Position numbers and translations under genes: made by a program
Notes under the pieces: generated by a model
Told to the model about the DNA's origin: nothing
Databases searched by the model: none
What the model saw: only the letters and a program-made list of their open reading frames with translations
Assembly (NCBI GenBank): GCA_023954095.1
Contig: JAMLIQ010000028.1
Span: 1-32,929 of the forward strand
Direction of reading: 5' to 3'
Source of the DNA: Burkholderiaceae bacterium
Lineage (GTDB): Bacteria; Pseudomonadota; Gammaproteobacteria; Burkholderiales; Burkholderiaceae_C
DNA: 32,929 nt
Shown here: positions 15,475 to 26,973 of the stretch, piece after piece
Numbering within the stretch: position 1 is the stretch's first letter
How the letters are laid out: each line of letters opens with the position of its first letter

Positions 15475-17499
15475 CTACTTGTTGAGCAAGACGAAATACG
15501 TCATGAGCACAAAGATGCCCAAAATCATCACCAGAGCGTAGTGGTAGACAAAGCCCGTTTGCACCTTGCGAACGACCCCGGCCACCCAACCCACGATCTT
15601 CCACGAGCCATTCACCATCACTCCATCGATCAATGCCTGGTCGCCACCCTTCCACAGGCCGACTCCCAGCATGCGTGCACCACGGGCAAGGATGTTCTCG
15701 TTGATCCAGTCGAGGTAGTACTTGTTTTCCAGCAGGACATAGACGGGATGAAAGGCGCGCTTGATGGCTGCAGGCAAGGCTGGATTGACCATGTACATGT
15801 AGTACGACAGTGCAACACCCGACACTGCAAGCCAGAACGGTGCCGTTTGCAGGCCATGAAGTGCCATGCCGACGGGGCCATGGAAAATTTCTGCCAGCTT
15901 GGCCATCGCAGGATGCAATGCCGTGTTGACGAAGATGGCATCCTTGAAGAATTCACCGAACAGCAAAGGCTGGATGGTCATGAAACCGATCACGACCGAG
16001 GGAATCGCCAGCAGGACCAACGGCACCGTCACCACCCAGGGCGACTCATGCGGCTCATGGCCATGATGGTGGTCGTCATGCCCGTGATCTCCATGGTGGT
16101 GTGCATCGGGGTTCTGGTCAAAGCGCTCCTTGCCATGGAACACCAGGAAATACAGACGGAATGAATAGAACGCAGTGACGAAAACCCCGGCCAGCACTGA
16201 AAAATGCGCGAAACCTGCAGCCGGCAAATGACTGAAATGCACGGCCTCGATGATGCTGTCCTTGGAATAGAACCCGGCAAACAGCGGGGTGCCGATCAAC
16301 GCCAGCGATCCCAGCAATGAGGTAATCCAGGTGATGGGCATGTACTTGCGTACGCCACCCATCCAGCGAATATCCTGGTTATGGTGCATACCGATGATGA
16401 CCGAGCCCGCCGCAAGAAACAGCAGAGCCTTGAAGAACGCGTGCGTCATCAGGTGAAACACCGCAACGGAGTATGCGGAGGCGCCCAAGGCCACGGTCAT
16501 GTAGCCGAGCTGCGACAGCGTGGAATACGCCACCACACGCTTGATGTCGTTCTGGATGATGCCCAGAAAACCCATGAACAGCGCCGTGATCGAACCAATG
16601 ATCAGGATGAAATTGAGGGCCGTATCGGACAGTTCAAACAGGGGTGACATGCGCGCCACCATGAAAATACCGGCCGTCACCATGGTGGCGGCATGGATCA
16701 GTGCAGAAATGGGGGTCGGGCCCTCCATCGAATCCGGAAGCCAGACATGCAGCGGAAACTGCGCGCTCTTACCCATGGCACCGATGAACAGGCAGATGCA
16801 GACCACCGTAATGAGCATCCAGTCAGTTCCAGGGAAGGACAGCGCCCCCAGTTCTCCAGCCTTGCCAAACACCTCGCCATAATTCAGGGTGCCGGCGTAG
16901 GCCGCAATCAGCCCTATGCCGAGAATGAAACCGAAGTCACCAACCCGGTTGACCAGAAAGGCCTTCATATTGGCAAAAATGGCCGAGGGCTTGTTGAACC
17001 AGAAGCCGATCAACAGATAGGACACCAAGCCCACAGCCTCCCAGCCAAAGAACAGCTGGAGCAGGTTGTTGCTCATGACCAGCATGAGCATCGAGAAGGT
17101 GAACAGCGAGATGTAGGCGAAGAAGCGGTTGTAGCCGTCATCCTCTTCCATGTAGCCAATGGTGTAGATGTGCACCATCAGCGACACAAAGGTCACCACG
17201 CACATCATCATGGCCGTCAGTCCATCGACCAGAAAGCCGACCTCCATCTTCAGGCCACCCACCACCATCCAGGTGTAGATGGTCTCATTGAAGCGGGCGC
17301 CATCCAGGGCCACGCTTTTGAGCGTCATTGCAGACAGCACGAATGCCACGAGCACGCCCAGAATGGTGAGCGTGTGGCTTAGCCTGCGGCCGATCCAGTT
17401 GCCGCCGAAGGTCGTACCAAAAACACCGGCCAGCACAGCACCAGCCAGGGGCGCCAGCGGGACAGCCAGAAGCGTTGAAGCAGAGAGGGTTTGACTCAT
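15475..17499 (-). CDS. nuoL: NADH-quinone oxidoreductase subunit L, with His-rich loop
   Basis: The 674-residue distal proton-pumping subunit is the one that carries the long lateral helix of complex I. It shows FFGWEAVGLVSYLLIGFW near residue 150, AMGKSAQFPLHVWLPDSMEGPT near residue 240, and DIKRVVAYSTLSQLGYMTVA near residue 310. Between two membrane segments, around residues 458-480, there is a loop extremely rich in His and Asp (repeats such as HHHGDHGHDDHHHGHE), which could bind divalent metal. The length is somewhat above the E. coli protein (613), partly because of this loop. It starts 27 bases after nuoK. Confidence 0.96.
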   Translation of the reverse strand: MSQTLSASTLLAVPLAPLAGAVLAGVFGTTFGGNWIGRRLSHTLTILGVLVAFVLSAMTLKSVALDGARFNETIYTWMVVGGLKMEVGFLVDGLTAMMMCVVTFVSLMVHIYTIGYMEEDDGYNRFFAYISLFTFSMLMLVMSNNLLQLFFGWEAVGLVSYLLIGFWFNKPSAIFANMKAFLVNRVGDFGFILGIGLIAAYAGTLNYGEVFGKAGELGALSFPGTDWMLITVVCICLFIGAMGKSAQFPLHVWLPDSMEGPTPISALIHAATMVTAGIFMVARMSPLFELSDTALNFILIIGSITALFMGFLGIIQNDIKRVVAYSTLSQLGYMTVALGASAYSVAVFHLMTHAFFKALLFLAAGSVIIGMHHNQDIRWMGGVRKYMPITWITSLLGSLALIGTPLFAGFYSKDSIIEAVHFSHLPAAGFAHFSVLAGVFVTAFYSFRLYFLVFHGKERFDQNPDAHHHGDHGHDDHHHGHEPHESPWVVTVPLVLLAIPSVVIGFMTIQPLLFGEFFKDAIFVNTALHPAMAKLAEIFHGPVGMALHGLQTAPFWLAVSGVALSYYMYMVNPALPAAIKRAFHPVYVLLENKYYLDWINENILARGARMLGVGLWKGGDQALIDGVMVNGSWKIVGWVAGVVRKVQTGFVYHYALVMILGIFVLMTYFVLLNK

Positions 17500-17526
17500 T
17501 GTGGAGAACCTTGCGTGTCTGGCGCC

Positions 17527-17835
17527 TCAACCCTGCAGGGTATCGAGGGCATCCGCATTGATGTTGGACTTGTTGCGGAACAACAGCACCAGAATGGCCA
17601 GACCGATGGCCGACTCGGCAGCGGCCACGGTCAGGATAAAGAACACGAACACCTGGCCATGCATGTCACCCAGGTAATGCGAAAAGGCGACAAAGTTCAT
17701 GTTGACAGCCAGCAGCATCAACTCAATGGCCATCAGCAAGACAATGAGGTTCTTGCGATTCAGGAAGATACCAATGACAGCCATGGCAAACAGCATGGCT
17801 CCCAAAGTCAGGAAATGTCCCAGGGTCGGTGTCAT
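17527..17835 (-). CDS. nuoK: NADH-quinone oxidoreductase subunit K
   Basis: This 102-residue, three-helix membrane subunit has the conserved glutamates in [20 protein letters not shown] and [18 protein letters not shown] that are needed for proton transfer in complex I. Its start codon overlaps the end of nuoJ by four bases (ATGA), so the two are translationally coupled. Size and sequence are standard. Confidence 0.96.
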   Translation of the reverse strand: MTPTLGHFLTLGAMLFAMAVIGIFLNRKNLIVLLMAIELMLLAVNMNFVAFSHYLGDMHGQVFVFFILTVAAAESAIGLAILVLLFRNKSNINADALDTLQG

Positions 17836-18500
17836 GCTTTCTTCTCCTCGGCAACTGGGACGACAGGCGTACTCTCTGGTGCCTTTTGCGTGACTGCCAT
17901 TTTGACCACCTGCATCCGGTCGGCAGCCCGTACGCGAACTTGCACCGCTGGATTGATGGCCTTGCTCTCCTTGCGGCTGCGCAGGGTCAGGGCAATGGCC
18001 GCGATCATGGCCACCAGCAGAATCACGGCTGCGATTTCCACCGGATACAGGTAGCGCGTATACATCAGATGGCCCAGTGCCTTGGTATTGGAAAACACCA
18101 CCGCCTGTCCTGCCGCGTCAACCGCAGCGGCCATCGCCTTGGGCTCCTCGATGCCGCGGAACCCCCCCATGAGTACGGCGGCCATTTCCAGCGCAATGAG
18201 CGCTCCCACCGCCGCAGCCAGCGGGAAGTGCTTCCAAAACCCTTCGCGCAGACCTTCGACATCTATGTCGAGCATCATCACGACAAACAGAAAGAGAACC
18301 ATCACAGCGCCCAGATACACCAGTACCAGGGCAATTGCCAGGAATTCCGCCCGGAGCAGCAGCCACAAGCCGGACGCCTGCGAGAAGGCAAGAATCAAAT
18401 GCAGCACGGCGTGCACCGGGTTGCGGGCAGAAATCACCCGGAAGGCTGCATAGAGCAGCACGACCGAGAACAGATAGAAAAAACCAGTCTTGGCGTCCAT
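17832..18500 (-). CDS. nuoJ: NADH-quinone oxidoreductase subunit J
   Basis: The 222-residue membrane subunit has five hydrophobic segments. It includes [23 protein letters not shown] and [26 protein letters not shown] with the pi-bulge helix region (about residues 55-80) that links the quinone site to the proton channels. The C-terminus after residue about 180 is a soluble, Val/Pro/Glu-rich tail ending EEKKA, probably dispensable. The gene starts 44 bases after nuoI. Confidence 0.95.
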   Translation of the reverse strand: MDAKTGFFYLFSVVLLYAAFRVISARNPVHAVLHLILAFSQASGLWLLLRAEFLAIALVLVYLGAVMVLFLFVVMMLDIDVEGLREGFWKHFPLAAAVGALIALEMAAVLMGGFRGIEEPKAMAAAVDAAGQAVVFSNTKALGHLMYTRYLYPVEIAAVILLVAMIAAIALTLRSRKESKAINPAVQVRVRAADRMQVVKMAVTQKAPESTPVVPVAEEKKA

Positions 18501-18544
18501 GAATCGGTTCTTTGTAGAGGTCTGGCGTAGGGATGCGCGCCGCG

Positions 18545-19054
18545 TCAGCGGTACTTGGCGTCTGCTGCCTTGGCAGCAGCAATTTCGCCTTCATAGCGGT
18601 CACCCACGGCCAGCAACATGTCTTTGGTGAAATACAGGTCGCCCCGCTTTTCGCCGTGGTACTCAAAAATATGCGTTTCGACGATGGAATCGACCGGACA
18701 GCTTTCCTCGCAGAAACCGCAGAAGATGCACTTGGTCAGGTCGATGTCGTACCGGGTGGTCCGACGCGAACCATCGTCCCGGACATCCGATTCAATGGTG
18801 ATGGCCATGGCAGGGCACACGGCTTCACACAGCTTGCAGGCGATGCAGCGCTCTTCGCCGTTGTCATAACGACGCAAGGCATGCAGGCCACGAAAACGCG
18901 GAGAAACAGGTGTTTTCTCTTCGGGAAACTGCACCGTCACCTTTCGGCGAAATGCGTAGCGTCCTGTCAGGGACATTCCCTTGACGAGTTCGACCAGAAG
19001 GAAGCTTTTGAAAAAGTCCCGGATGGAAAAAGATGCAGCAGCAACGGCAGCCAT
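18545..19054 (-). CDS. nuoI: NADH-quinone oxidoreductase subunit I (2x 4Fe-4S)
   Basis: The 169-residue iron-sulfur subunit of the peripheral arm carries clusters N6a and N6b. Two CxxCxxCxxxC motifs are visible: C70, C73, C76, C80 in [12 protein letters not shown], and C109, C112, C115, C119 in [12 protein letters not shown]. An N-terminal amphipathic helix ([20 protein letters not shown]) anchors it to the membrane arm. It starts 15 bases after nuoH and has the usual length for the proteobacterial form. Confidence 0.97.
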   Translation of the reverse strand: MAAVAAASFSIRDFFKSFLLVELVKGMSLTGRYAFRRKVTVQFPEEKTPVSPRFRGLHALRRYDNGEERCIACKLCEAVCPAMAITIESDVRDDGSRRTTRYDIDLTKCIFCGFCEESCPVDSIVETHIFEYHGEKRGDLYFTKDMLLAVGDRYEGEIAAAKAADAKYR

Positions 19055-19069
19055 TCGTGTGTCCCCGCT

Positions 19070-20146
19070 TTATTTCCAGATGTTCCATGGCGAGAGCAAC
19101 CAGCCCCCGACGATCAGCAGCCACACCAGGGTGACTGGAATGAAGATCTTCCAGCCCAGGCGCATGATCTGGTCATAGCGGAACCGGGGGAAGGTGGCAC
19201 GGATCCAGATGAACATGGAAACCACCACAAAGGTTTTAATACCGAGCCAGATCCAGCCAGGGATGAAATCCAGCGCTGCCACTGGCGACAACCATCCGCC
19301 CAGGAACATCAGCACCGCCAGAATCGACACCAGCCACATGCTGGCATATTCGGCCAGGAAGAAGATGGCAAAACCCATGCCCGAATACTCGACCATGTGG
19401 CCAGCCACAATTTCGGCCTCACCTTCCACCACGTCGAAGGGATGGCGGTTGGTCTCGGCCACGCAGGAGATCAGATAAACAATGAAAATGGGCAGCAACG
19501 GAAGCCAGTTCCAGGACAGGAAAGAAACGCCCATGCTGGCAAACGTTCCCTTGTTCTGGCCCATGACGATTTCGGTGAGATTCATACTACCCGACACCAT
19601 GATGACGACCAGGAAACAGAATCCCATCGCAATTTCATAGCTCACCATCTGTGCCGAAGCACGCATGGCACCGAGGAAGGCGTATTTCGAATTGGATGCC
19701 CAGCCCGCAATGATGACGCCGTATACCTCGATGGAGGTGATGGCCATCACCAGCAGCAGACCGGCATTGACGTTCGTGAGTGCGGTTTCAGGACCAAAAG
19801 GTATCACCACCCAGGCAGCCAGCGCCGGCATGATAGCCATGATGGGCCCCAACACAAACAAACCCTTGGAAGCTGCGGACGGTTGAATGATTTCCTTGGT
19901 CAACAGCTTGACAGCATCCGCAATGGGCTGCAGCAACCCCAGTGGCCCTACCCGATTGGGACCGTGGCGCACCTGCATGAAGCCCAGCAGCTTGCGCTCC
20001 CACAGCGTGAGGTAGGCCACAGCACCCATCAACGGCAGCAACAGGACGACGATCTTGATCAGAATCCAGAGCACGGGCCACGCGATCCCCGTCCACCAGC
20101 CCTGCGCCAACAGGTTGAGGCCAAAGTTGTAGATGGCGTCGATCAT
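19070..20146 (-). CDS. nuoH: NADH-quinone oxidoreductase subunit H
   Basis: The 358-residue membrane subunit forms much of the quinone chamber. It has the family signature [22 protein letters not shown] near residues 60-80, the glutamate-rich loop [21 protein letters not shown] near residues 230-250 that lines the quinone entry, and [21 protein letters not shown] near the C-terminus. Its start overlaps the nuoG stop by four bases. Confidence 0.97.
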   Translation of the reverse strand: MIDAIYNFGLNLLAQGWWTGIAWPVLWILIKIVVLLLPLMGAVAYLTLWERKLLGFMQVRHGPNRVGPLGLLQPIADAVKLLTKEIIQPSAASKGLFVLGPIMAIMPALAAWVVIPFGPETALTNVNAGLLLVMAITSIEVYGVIIAGWASNSKYAFLGAMRASAQMVSYEIAMGFCFLVVIMVSGSMNLTEIVMGQNKGTFASMGVSFLSWNWLPLLPIFIVYLISCVAETNRHPFDVVEGEAEIVAGHMVEYSGMGFAIFFLAEYASMWLVSILAVLMFLGGWLSPVAALDFIPGWIWLGIKTFVVVSMFIWIRATFPRFRYDQIMRLGWKIFIPVTLVWLLIVGGWLLSPWNIWK

Positions 20147-22281
20147 GCTGCCGCTCCTTCATGTGCCAGTCGGCCATCGGCCGTCTGCTGCAGAGAGCTG
20201 GCACGCCGTACCAGGCTATCGAGCTGGTAGATGGACGCGACTACGGGCTCAGCCACGGCGTCGACGGCAACCTGCGGAGCCGCTGCCGTTGCATTGCTCA
20301 GCCGCTCAACCGGCACCGTCGACGCCTGCCCGGCAATGGCGCCTGTCGCCTTGGCCAACACATCCTGCGAAGTTTCAAAATCAAAACCAGGAAGATCCAT
20401 CAGATTGGCCAGCACGCGCAGTACTTTCCAGGCCGGGCGTGTTTCGCCCAGGGGGCGAACGACCGCATGGAAGCTCTGCAACAGGCCCTCCGCATTCACG
20501 AAACTACCCGAAGTTTCAGTAAAGGGAGCAACGGGCAACAGCACATCGCTGAATTCCATATTGGTCTTGAACGGACTCAGAGTGACCACCATATCCACCT
20601 TGGACAATGCAGCGGCTGCTTTGGCGCCTGCAGCGCTGTCATGCTCTGGCTCGTTGTTCAGCAAGAAGAGCCCCTTGAGCCCACCTTCCAGCATCTGGGC
20701 CGCATTCAGGCCGCCAACCCCTGGCATGGCGTGCACCCACTGCGCCCCAACGGTATTGGCTGCTTCGGTGAGATACCCCACCGTGGCACCCGTTTGCGCG
20801 CCGATCCAGTTGGCCAGCGCCAGCAGACTGGTGGCCTGTGCATGGTGCGCGGCGGCATTGCCCAACAAGACCGCCTTGTGCTCCCCGGCAAGCAACATCA
20901 GAGCCATGGCCCGTGCTGCTTCATTGTCCAGACGCCCTTGAGCAACCGGGGCCGCAACACCCTTCTCCTGGGCCACAACAGCCGCCACATCAGCCAGTGC
21001 CTGCGTCCATGCGCCGGGCGCCGCCAGCAGGGTCTGCGCTACAGGCATGGCCCAATCACGCACCACCGCATCAATGGACATGACCGTACACCCCTTGCGG
21101 GCCGCCTGGCGAATCCGCTGCGCAAACAGCGGATGATCCTTGCGCAGCGAGGAGCCCACTACCAGCACCGATTGCAGCGTCGACAGCGAAGCAATGGAGC
21201 GTCCCAGCCAGCGTACGCCTTCGGGCGCCGTGAAATCGGCATGGCGAAGACGGTAATCGATATTGCTGCTTCCCAGCCCGCGCACCAGTGCACCCGCCAG
21301 ATACAGCTCTTCCAGGGTGCTGTGCGGACTTACCAGGGCGCCAATGCTCTGGGCGCCCTGCTCTTTCTGAATGCAGCGCAGGCCATTGGCGACGTATTCC
21401 AGGGCCGTCTGCCAATCCACCTCGGTCCACTGGCCGCCTTGCTTGAGCATGGGGCGTGTCAAGCGCTCATCGCTGGAAAGCGCTTCATACGAGAAACGGT
21501 CACGGTCGGCAATCCAGCACTCGTTCACGTCTTCGTTTTCGAACGGAAGAACCCGCATGACCTTGTGGTTCTTGACCTGAACAATCAGATTGGCACCCGT
21601 GGAGTCGTGCGGACTGACGGATTTGCGGCGCGAGAGCTCCCAGGTGCGGGCGCTGTAGCGGAAAGGCTTGCTGGTCAGCGCACCGACCGGGCAAATATCG
21701 ATCATGTTGCCCGACAACTCAGAATCGATGGTGTCACCCGCTACCGTGGTGATCTCGGAATGCTCGCCCCGATGGATCATGCCCAGTTCCATGACACCAG
21801 CGACTTCCTGACCAAAACGAACGCAACGGGTGCAATGGATGCAGCGGGTCATTTCCTGCATGGAAATGAGGGGACCCACATCCTTCTGGTGCACTACGCG
21901 CTTTTCTTCTTCGTAGCGCGTCGATGATGCGCCATAACCCACAGCCAGATCCTGGAGCTGGCATTCGCCGCCCTGGTCGCAAATAGGGCAATCCAGGGGA
22001 TGGTTGATCAGCAGAAACTCCATGACCGACTTCTGGGCCTGGATGGCCTTGTCGCTCTTGGTACGCACGACCATGCCCTGCGTGACAGGTGTCGCGCACG
22101 CTGGCATAGGCTTGGGGGCCTTCTCCACATCCACCAGGCACATGCGGCAATTGGCGGCGATGGAGAGCTTCTTGTGGTAGCAGAAATGCGGAATATAGGT
22201 CCCTGCCTTTTCTGCCGCATGCATGACCATGCTGCCTTCGGCAATTTCCACTTTCTGACCGTCAAGTTCGATTTCAACCAT
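20143..22281 (-). CDS. nuoG: NADH-quinone oxidoreductase subunit G, N7-less
   Basis: The 712-residue iron-sulfur subunit of the NADH-dehydrogenase module starts with a 2Fe-2S ferredoxin domain (C34, C45, C48, C62: N1b). The His-ligated cluster N5 follows (H94, C98, C101, C107), then N4 (C147, C150, C153, C197), then a molybdopterin-oxidoreductase-like domain without a cofactor role. The segment that holds the N7 ligands in E. coli and Thermus reads [12 protein letters not shown] here. Ser223, Asp226 and Ala230 stand where Cys is expected, and Ala258 takes the place of the fourth, so N7 is absent as in mitochondrial-type enzymes. The C-terminal 100 residues are Ala/Val-rich and poorly conserved. 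It starts 15 bases after nuoF. Confidence 0.96.
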   Translation of the reverse strand: MVEIELDGQKVEIAEGSMVMHAAEKAGTYIPHFCYHKKLSIAANCRMCLVDVEKAPKPMPACATPVTQGMVVRTKSDKAIQAQKSVMEFLLINHPLDCPICDQGGECQLQDLAVGYGASSTRYEEEKRVVHQKDVGPLISMQEMTRCIHCTRCVRFGQEVAGVMELGMIHRGEHSEITTVAGDTIDSELSGNMIDICPVGALTSKPFRYSARTWELSRRKSVSPHDSTGANLIVQVKNHKVMRVLPFENEDVNECWIADRDRFSYEALSSDERLTRPMLKQGGQWTEVDWQTALEYVANGLRCIQKEQGAQSIGALVSPHSTLEELYLAGALVRGLGSSNIDYRLRHADFTAPEGVRWLGRSIASLSTLQSVLVVGSSLRKDHPLFAQRIRQAARKGCTVMSIDAVVRDWAMPVAQTLLAAPGAWTQALADVAAVVAQEKGVAAPVAQGRLDNEAARAMALMLLAGEHKAVLLGNAAAHHAQATSLLALANWIGAQTGATVGYLTEAANTVGAQWVHAMPGVGGLNAAQMLEGGLKGLFLLNNEPEHDSAAGAKAAAALSKVDMVVTLSPFKTNMEFSDVLLPVAPFTETSGSFVNAEGLLQSFHAVVRPLGETRPAWKVLRVLANLMDLPGFDFETSQDVLAKATGAIAGQASTVPVERLSNATAAAPQVAVDAVAEPVVASIYQLDSLVRRASSLQQTADGRLAHEGAAA

Positions 22282-22296
22282 ATGCTTTTCTCGCGA

Positions 22297-23652
22297 TCAG
22301 GCAGAAGCTGCAGCCTGAGGATTCGGGTTCCGGATCATTGCGGCGAATTCCGGCCGGTAGTGCTTGAGCATGGCTCGTACAGGCATGGCTGCTGCATCCC
22401 CCAGTGCGCAAATCGTGCGCCCCATGATGTTGCTCGCCACGGAATCCAGCACATCCATGTCGGCAGGACGCCCATCGCCCCGATGAATACGGTCCACCAG
22501 CCGCCACAGCCAGCCGGTACCCTCGCGGCAGGGCGTGCACTGACCGCAGGACTCGTGCATGTAGAAATACGACAGGCGCTTGAGCGATTCCACCATGCAG
22601 CGGCTGTCGTCCATCACGATGACAGCACCCGAACCCAGCATGGAACCCGCCTTAGCGATCGAGTCGTAATCCATGGTGCATTCCATGATGATCGAGGCAG
22701 GCAGTACAGGTGACGAGGAGCCACCAGGAATCACCGCCTTGAGCTGACGCCCCTTGCGCACACCACCGGCGAGTTCGAGTAGCCGTGAAAACGGCGTACC
22801 CATCGGAACTTCATAGTTTCCGGGACGCTCTACATCACCGCTGACCGAGAAAATCTTGGTTCCACCGTTGTTGGGCTTGCCACAGGCAAGATAGGCAGCG
22901 CCGCCGTTGCGAATGATCCAGGGCACGGCAGCAAAGGTTTCGGTGTTGTTGATGGTGGTCGGTTTGCCGTAGAGACCAAAGCTGGCCGGAAACGGTGGCT
23001 TAAAGCGGGGCTGGCCCTTTTTCCCTTCCAGCGATTCGAGCAAGGCGGTTTCTTCACCGCAAATATAGGCACCAAAACCATGGTGCGCATGCAGCTGGAA
23101 GCTGAAATTACTGCCAAGAATGCTGTCACCCAGATAGCCTGCGGCACGAGCCTCTTCCAGTGCAGCTTCAAAGCGCTCATACACTTGGAAAATTTCGCCG
23201 TGGATGTAGTTGTACCCCACCGTGATGCCCATTGCGTAGGCCGCAATGATCATGCCCTCGATGACGGAGTGCGGGTTGTACATCAGGATGTCCCGATCCT
23301 TGCAGGTTCCTGGCTCTCCCTCGTCGGAATTGCACACCAGATACTTCTGGCCCGGAAACTGGCGGGGCATGAAGCTCCACTTCAACCCCGTGGGGAAACC
23401 CGCACCCCCGCGACCGCGCAGGCCAGACTCCTTGACTGTCGCAATCACCTGGTCTTGCGTCAGTGGTTCACCGCCGTTCTTGCCAAGCATGGTGCGCAAG
23501 GCCTGGTATCCACCGCGTGCCTCATAGTCCTTGACGCTCCAATTCGAGCCATTGAGACCCGCATAGATCTGGGGCTCGATATGCCGGTCGTGAAAGCAGG
23601 TCTCGATACCGGCAGCCTGGAATTGGGAAAGCACCTGGTTTGCTGTGGTCAT
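22297..23652 (-). CDS. nuoF: NADH-quinone oxidoreductase subunit F (NADH/FMN binding)
   Basis: The 451-residue flavoprotein subunit oxidises NADH. It has the FMN/NADH-binding glycine-rich region [16 protein letters not shown] (about residues 77-92), the second glycine-rich region [22 protein letters not shown] (about 195-216), and the N3 cluster ligands C369, C372, C375 ([12 protein letters not shown]) and C415 ([10 protein letters not shown]). Its ATG overlaps the nuoE stop by four bases. Confidence 0.97.
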   Translation of the reverse strand: MTTANQVLSQFQAAGIETCFHDRHIEPQIYAGLNGSNWSVKDYEARGGYQALRTMLGKNGGEPLTQDQVIATVKESGLRGRGGAGFPTGLKWSFMPRQFPGQKYLVCNSDEGEPGTCKDRDILMYNPHSVIEGMIIAAYAMGITVGYNYIHGEIFQVYERFEAALEEARAAGYLGDSILGSNFSFQLHAHHGFGAYICGEETALLESLEGKKGQPRFKPPFPASFGLYGKPTTINNTETFAAVPWIIRNGGAAYLACGKPNNGGTKIFSVSGDVERPGNYEVPMGTPFSRLLELAGGVRKGRQLKAVIPGGSSSPVLPASIIMECTMDYDSIAKAGSMLGSGAVIVMDDSRCMVESLKRLSYFYMHESCGQCTPCREGTGWLWRLVDRIHRGDGRPADMDVLDSVASNIMGRTICALGDAAAMPVRAMLKHYRPEFAAMIRNPNPQAAASA

Positions 23653-24140
23653 TGCTTACCCTCCGCTGCACGCAGGCTGTCGACCAACTGGTCCAGCTTG
23701 TCGTTGCCCATGAAACTGCACATATGGCGGTCATTCACCAGCATGACTGGTGCGTCGGCACAGGCGCCCAGACATTCGCATTGCTGCAGGGTGAACAAAC
23801 CGTCCTGCGTGGTCTCGCCCATCGAAATGCCCAGCTTGTGCTCCAGATGCTCCAATGCCTTGCCGCCATCGCGCAGCAGGCACGGCAGATTGGTGCACAC
23901 GTTCAGCTTGTACTTGCCAACGGGGTGCTGGTTGTACATGTTGTAGAAGGTCGTCACTTCGTGGACGGCAATCTGCGGCATGCCCAGGTAGTCGGCAATC
24001 ACCGCCTCGCTGGCCTCGCTCACATAGCCCTGCTCCTGCTGAACGATGGAGAGGCAGGCCATCACGGCGGACTGCTTTTGGTCGGCCGGGTACTTGGCCA
24101 CTTCGCGCGCAAAGCGCGCCTTGGTCGCTTCAGAAATCAT
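23649..24140 (-). CDS. nuoE: NADH-quinone oxidoreductase subunit E (2Fe-2S)
   Basis: The 163-residue thioredoxin-like 2Fe-2S subunit of the NADH module carries cluster N1a. The four ligands are C82 and C87 (VCTNLPC) and C123 and C127 (ECLGAC). [19 protein letters not shown] is the usual family block before the first pair. Both ends overlap their neighbours by ATGA, so nuoD-nuoE-nuoF are translationally coupled. Confidence 0.97.
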   Translation of the reverse strand: MISEATKARFAREVAKYPADQKQSAVMACLSIVQQEQGYVSEASEAVIADYLGMPQIAVHEVTTFYNMYNQHPVGKYKLNVCTNLPCLLRDGGKALEHLEHKLGISMGETTQDGLFTLQQCECLGACADAPVMLVNDRHMCSFMGNDKLDQLVDSLRAAEGKQ

Positions 24141-25390
24141 CGGTCAATTTCCCCGAAAACGATATCCATGGTGCCGATGATGGCAACAACGTCGGCCAGC
24201 ATGTGGCCTCGCGCCAATTCATCCATCGTAGCCAAATGCGCGAATCCTGGCGCACGAATCTTCATGCGATAGGGCTTGTTGGCACCATCGCTCACCAGGT
24301 AAATACCAAACTCACCCTTGGGGTGCTCTACGGCGGCGTAAGCCTCGCCCTCGGGCACATGCATGCCTTCGGTGAACAGCTTGAAGTGATGGATCAGGTC
24401 TTCCATACCCGTCTTCATCATCTCGCGACTGGGCGGAGCAACCTTGTGGTTGTCGGTGATCACCGGGCCTGGATTGGCACGCAGCCAGGCAACGCATTGC
24501 TCGATGATGCGATTGGATTCCCGCATCTCCTGCACCCGCACGAGGTACCGGTCGTAGCAATCGCCCGTTTTGCCCACAGGCACGTCAAAGTCGACCCGGT
24601 CGTACACATCGTAGGGCTGCGTCTTGCGCAGATCCCACGCAATGCCCGAACCACGCAACATGGGGCCGGTCATCCCGAGATTGAGCGCTCGCTCGGGCGC
24701 CACGACGCCCACGCCCACCGTACGCTGCTTCCAGATACGGTTGTCGGTCAATAGCGTTTCGTATTCATCCACATACCCCGGGAACCGGCGCGTGAAATCT
24801 TCAATGAAATCCAGCAACGAACCTTGACGGTTCTGGTTTCGCTGCTCCAGCGATTTGGCGTTGCGAACCTTGCTGGCCTTGTACTGGGGCATGCTCTCGG
24901 GCAGATCACGGTAGACACCACCCGGACGGAAATACGCCGCATGCATGCGCGCACCCGACACAGCCTCATACATATCGAACAAATCTTCACGCTCGCGAAA
25001 GGTGTAGATCAGAATGGTCGAACTGCCGCAATCATTGCCGTGCGAACCCAGCCACATCAGGTGGTTCAGCAGGCGGGTGATTTCAGAAAACATCACACGG
25101 ATGTACTGGGCCCGAATGGGCACTTCAATACCCAGGAGCTTCTCGATCGCCAGACAGTAGGCGTGTTCATTGCACATCATGGACACATAGTCCAGCCGGT
25201 CCATGTAAGGCAACGACTGAATATAGGTCTTGTGCTCGGCCAGCTTCTCGGTGGCCCGGTGCAGCAGGCCAATGTGCGGATCGGCACGCTGCACGACTTC
25301 GCCGTCGAGTTCCAGCACAAGGCGCAGCACACCATGGGCCGCAGGGTGCTGGGGCCCCAGGTTCAGGGAATAGTTCTTGATTTCAGCCAT
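24137..25390 (-). CDS. nuoD: NADH-quinone oxidoreductase subunit D
   Basis: This 417-residue peripheral-arm subunit is the descendant of the hydrogenase large subunit and forms the quinone-reducing pocket with NuoB. It begins with [21 protein letters not shown], whose histidine lies at the quinone headgroup site, and ends with [19 protein letters not shown]. It is a separate gene from nuoC, unlike the fused nuoCD of enteric bacteria. It starts 26 bases after nuoC. Confidence 0.97.
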   Translation of the reverse strand: MAEIKNYSLNLGPQHPAAHGVLRLVLELDGEVVQRADPHIGLLHRATEKLAEHKTYIQSLPYMDRLDYVSMMCNEHAYCLAIEKLLGIEVPIRAQYIRVMFSEITRLLNHLMWLGSHGNDCGSSTILIYTFREREDLFDMYEAVSGARMHAAYFRPGGVYRDLPESMPQYKASKVRNAKSLEQRNQNRQGSLLDFIEDFTRRFPGYVDEYETLLTDNRIWKQRTVGVGVVAPERALNLGMTGPMLRGSGIAWDLRKTQPYDVYDRVDFDVPVGKTGDCYDRYLVRVQEMRESNRIIEQCVAWLRANPGPVITDNHKVAPPSREMMKTGMEDLIHHFKLFTEGMHVPEGEAYAAVEHPKGEFGIYLVSDGANKPYRMKIRAPGFAHLATMDELARGHMLADVVAIIGTMDIVFGEIDR

Positions 25391-25416
25391 GGCTCACTGC
25401 AGAAGACCACCGGGTC

Positions 25417-26025
25417 TCAGTGCAGTCCTCCGTATTTGTCTTCACGAATGATGCGCGGCGTGATCTCACGCGGCTCGATGCTGACCGGCTCATAGACCAC
25501 ACGGCTCTGGTCGGCGTCATAGCGCATTTCGACATGCCCCGAGAGCGGGAAATCCTTGCGGAACGGATGGCCAATGAAGCCATAGTCGGTCAGGATGCGG
25601 CGCAGGTCATTGTGGCCATCGAACACGATGCCAAACAAATCGAACGCCTCGCGCTCATACCAGTCCGCGCCATTCCACAGCCCGGTCACCGTAGGAACGA
25701 CGGGGAAATCATCCTCAGGACAAAATACCTTTACCCGCACGCGCTGGTTCAGACTGACCGACAGCAAATGGCTTACAACGCAGTAGCGCGCGCCTTCCGG
25801 CTCATGCTCACCGTAAGTCGAATAATCCAGGCCACACAGATCGACAAGCTGCTCAAATCGGCAGCCGGGCGCATCGCGCAGCAATTGCATGGCTTCGAGG
25901 TAGTGGGCTGCCGACACCACCACCGTAAGTTCGCCCAATGCAATGCGGGCTTCGCGAACCTTGTCGCCCAACACCGCCATGATGGTGTCCTTGAGCTTTT
26001 CAGGGTGAATGGCAAAAGTTGTCAT
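25417..26025 (-). CDS. nuoC: NADH-quinone oxidoreductase subunit C
   Basis: The 202-residue subunit matches the 30-kDa family signature in [17 protein letters not shown] and [24 protein letters not shown] near residues 125-165. ATG at 26025 is chosen: it gives [11 protein letters not shown], has AGGGG nearby upstream, and lies ten bases after the nuoB stop. An upstream TTG at 26049 would overlap nuoB and was not used. It ends in the usual DKYGGLH-type tail. Confidence 0.96.
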   Translation of the reverse strand: MTTFAIHPEKLKDTIMAVLGDKVREARIALGELTVVVSAAHYLEAMQLLRDAPGCRFEQLVDLCGLDYSTYGEHEPEGARYCVVSHLLSVSLNQRVRVKVFCPEDDFPVVPTVTGLWNGADWYEREAFDLFGIVFDGHNDLRRILTDYGFIGHPFRKDFPLSGHVEMRYDADQSRVVYEPVSIEPREITPRIIREDKYGGLH

Positions 26026-26035
26026 AAAAACCCCT

Positions 26036-26515
26036 TCAAGCACGCGCAATGGTGTTGGTGCGGCGAATTTTCTGCTGCAGCTGGATGATGCCGTAGATCA
26101 ACGCCTCGGCCGTGGGCGGACAGCCCGGCACATAGACATCCACCGGGACAATGCGGTCACAACCACGCACAACCGAATAGCTGTAGTGGTAGTAGCCGCC
26201 ACCGTTGGCGCACGAGCCCATGGACAGCACCCAGCGCGGCTCGCTCATCTGGTCGTAGACCTTGCGCAGCGCAGGCGCCATCTTGTTGCACAGGGTGCCG
26301 GCCACAATCATGAGATCGGACTGGCGCGGGCTGGCGCGAAACACCTCGGCGCCAAAACGACCAATGTCATACCGCGCAGCCGCTGCGTGCATCATTTCGA
26401 CAGCACAACAAGCCAAACCAAAGGTCATGGGCCAGAGCGAACCCGTCTTGGCCCAGTTCACCACCGAGTCGTAGCTCGTGGTGATGAAGCCTTCCTTCAT
26501 TACGCCTTCAATCAT
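26036..26515 (-). CDS. nuoB: NADH-quinone oxidoreductase subunit B (4Fe-4S N2)
   Basis: The 159-residue subunit binds the terminal cluster N2 next to the quinone. The ligands are the unusual adjacent pair C36 and C37 (GLACCAVEM), then C102 (MGSCANGGG) and C132 (VPGCPP). It starts 24 bases after nuoA. It is shorter at the N-terminus than the E. coli protein, as in alpha- and betaproteobacteria. Confidence 0.97.
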   Translation of the reverse strand: MIEGVMKEGFITTSYDSVVNWAKTGSLWPMTFGLACCAVEMMHAAAARYDIGRFGAEVFRASPRQSDLMIVAGTLCNKMAPALRKVYDQMSEPRWVLSMGSCANGGGYYHYSYSVVRGCDRIVPVDVYVPGCPPTAEALIYGIIQLQQKIRRTNTIARA

Positions 26516-26539
26516 TGCGTCAGTCCTTGTTCAAGCCGC

Positions 26540-26899
26540 TCATTCCCAGTCCAGGGCGCCCTTTTTCCACTCGTAGGCGAAACCCACGACCAGAACGGTC
26601 AAGAAAATGACCACGGCAATGAAGCCCGTCATTCCTACCTCGTGCAGCGTGAGCGCCCAGGGAAACAGGAAAGCGATCTCGAGATCAAAAAGAATGAACA
26701 GAATGGCAACGAGGTAGTAGCGCACATCAAACTTCATGCGCGCATCTTCGAAAGCTTCGAAGCCACACTCGTACGGGGAATTTTTTGCGGGGTCAGGCCG
26801 ATTGGGGCCAAGGATGTATCCCAGCGCCAGAGGGACGATACCGACCCCAATACCGACCAGGATGAACAGGAGGACGGGGAGATATTGATCGAGGTTCAT
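26540..26899 (-). CDS. nuoA: NADH-quinone oxidoreductase subunit A
   Basis: The 119-residue, three-helix membrane subunit is the first gene of the nuo operon. The conserved loop [22 protein letters not shown] (about residues 41-62), with its exposed Cys, is followed by [20 protein letters not shown] with acidic residues used in proton transfer. No separate strong promoter was seen in the 74 bases between it and the tRNA-Leu gene, so transcription may read through from upstream. Confidence 0.96.
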   Translation of the reverse strand: MNLDQYLPVLLFILVGIGVGIVPLALGYILGPNRPDPAKNSPYECGFEAFEDARMKFDVRYYLVAILFILFDLEIAFLFPWALTLHEVGMTGFIAVVIFLTVLVVGFAYEWKKGALDWE

Positions 26900-26973
26900 C
26901 TTTGAGATGCGCTCATCGCTGAGGCCTCGCCCATCACGACCGCAAGACGGAGCATGCGGGCTGGCCTGTTGTT

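Noticed and set aside
20161-21927. Long plus-strand open frame opposite nuoG
   Set aside because: It is antisense to a fully motif-bearing NuoG, and its translation has no recognisable domain.
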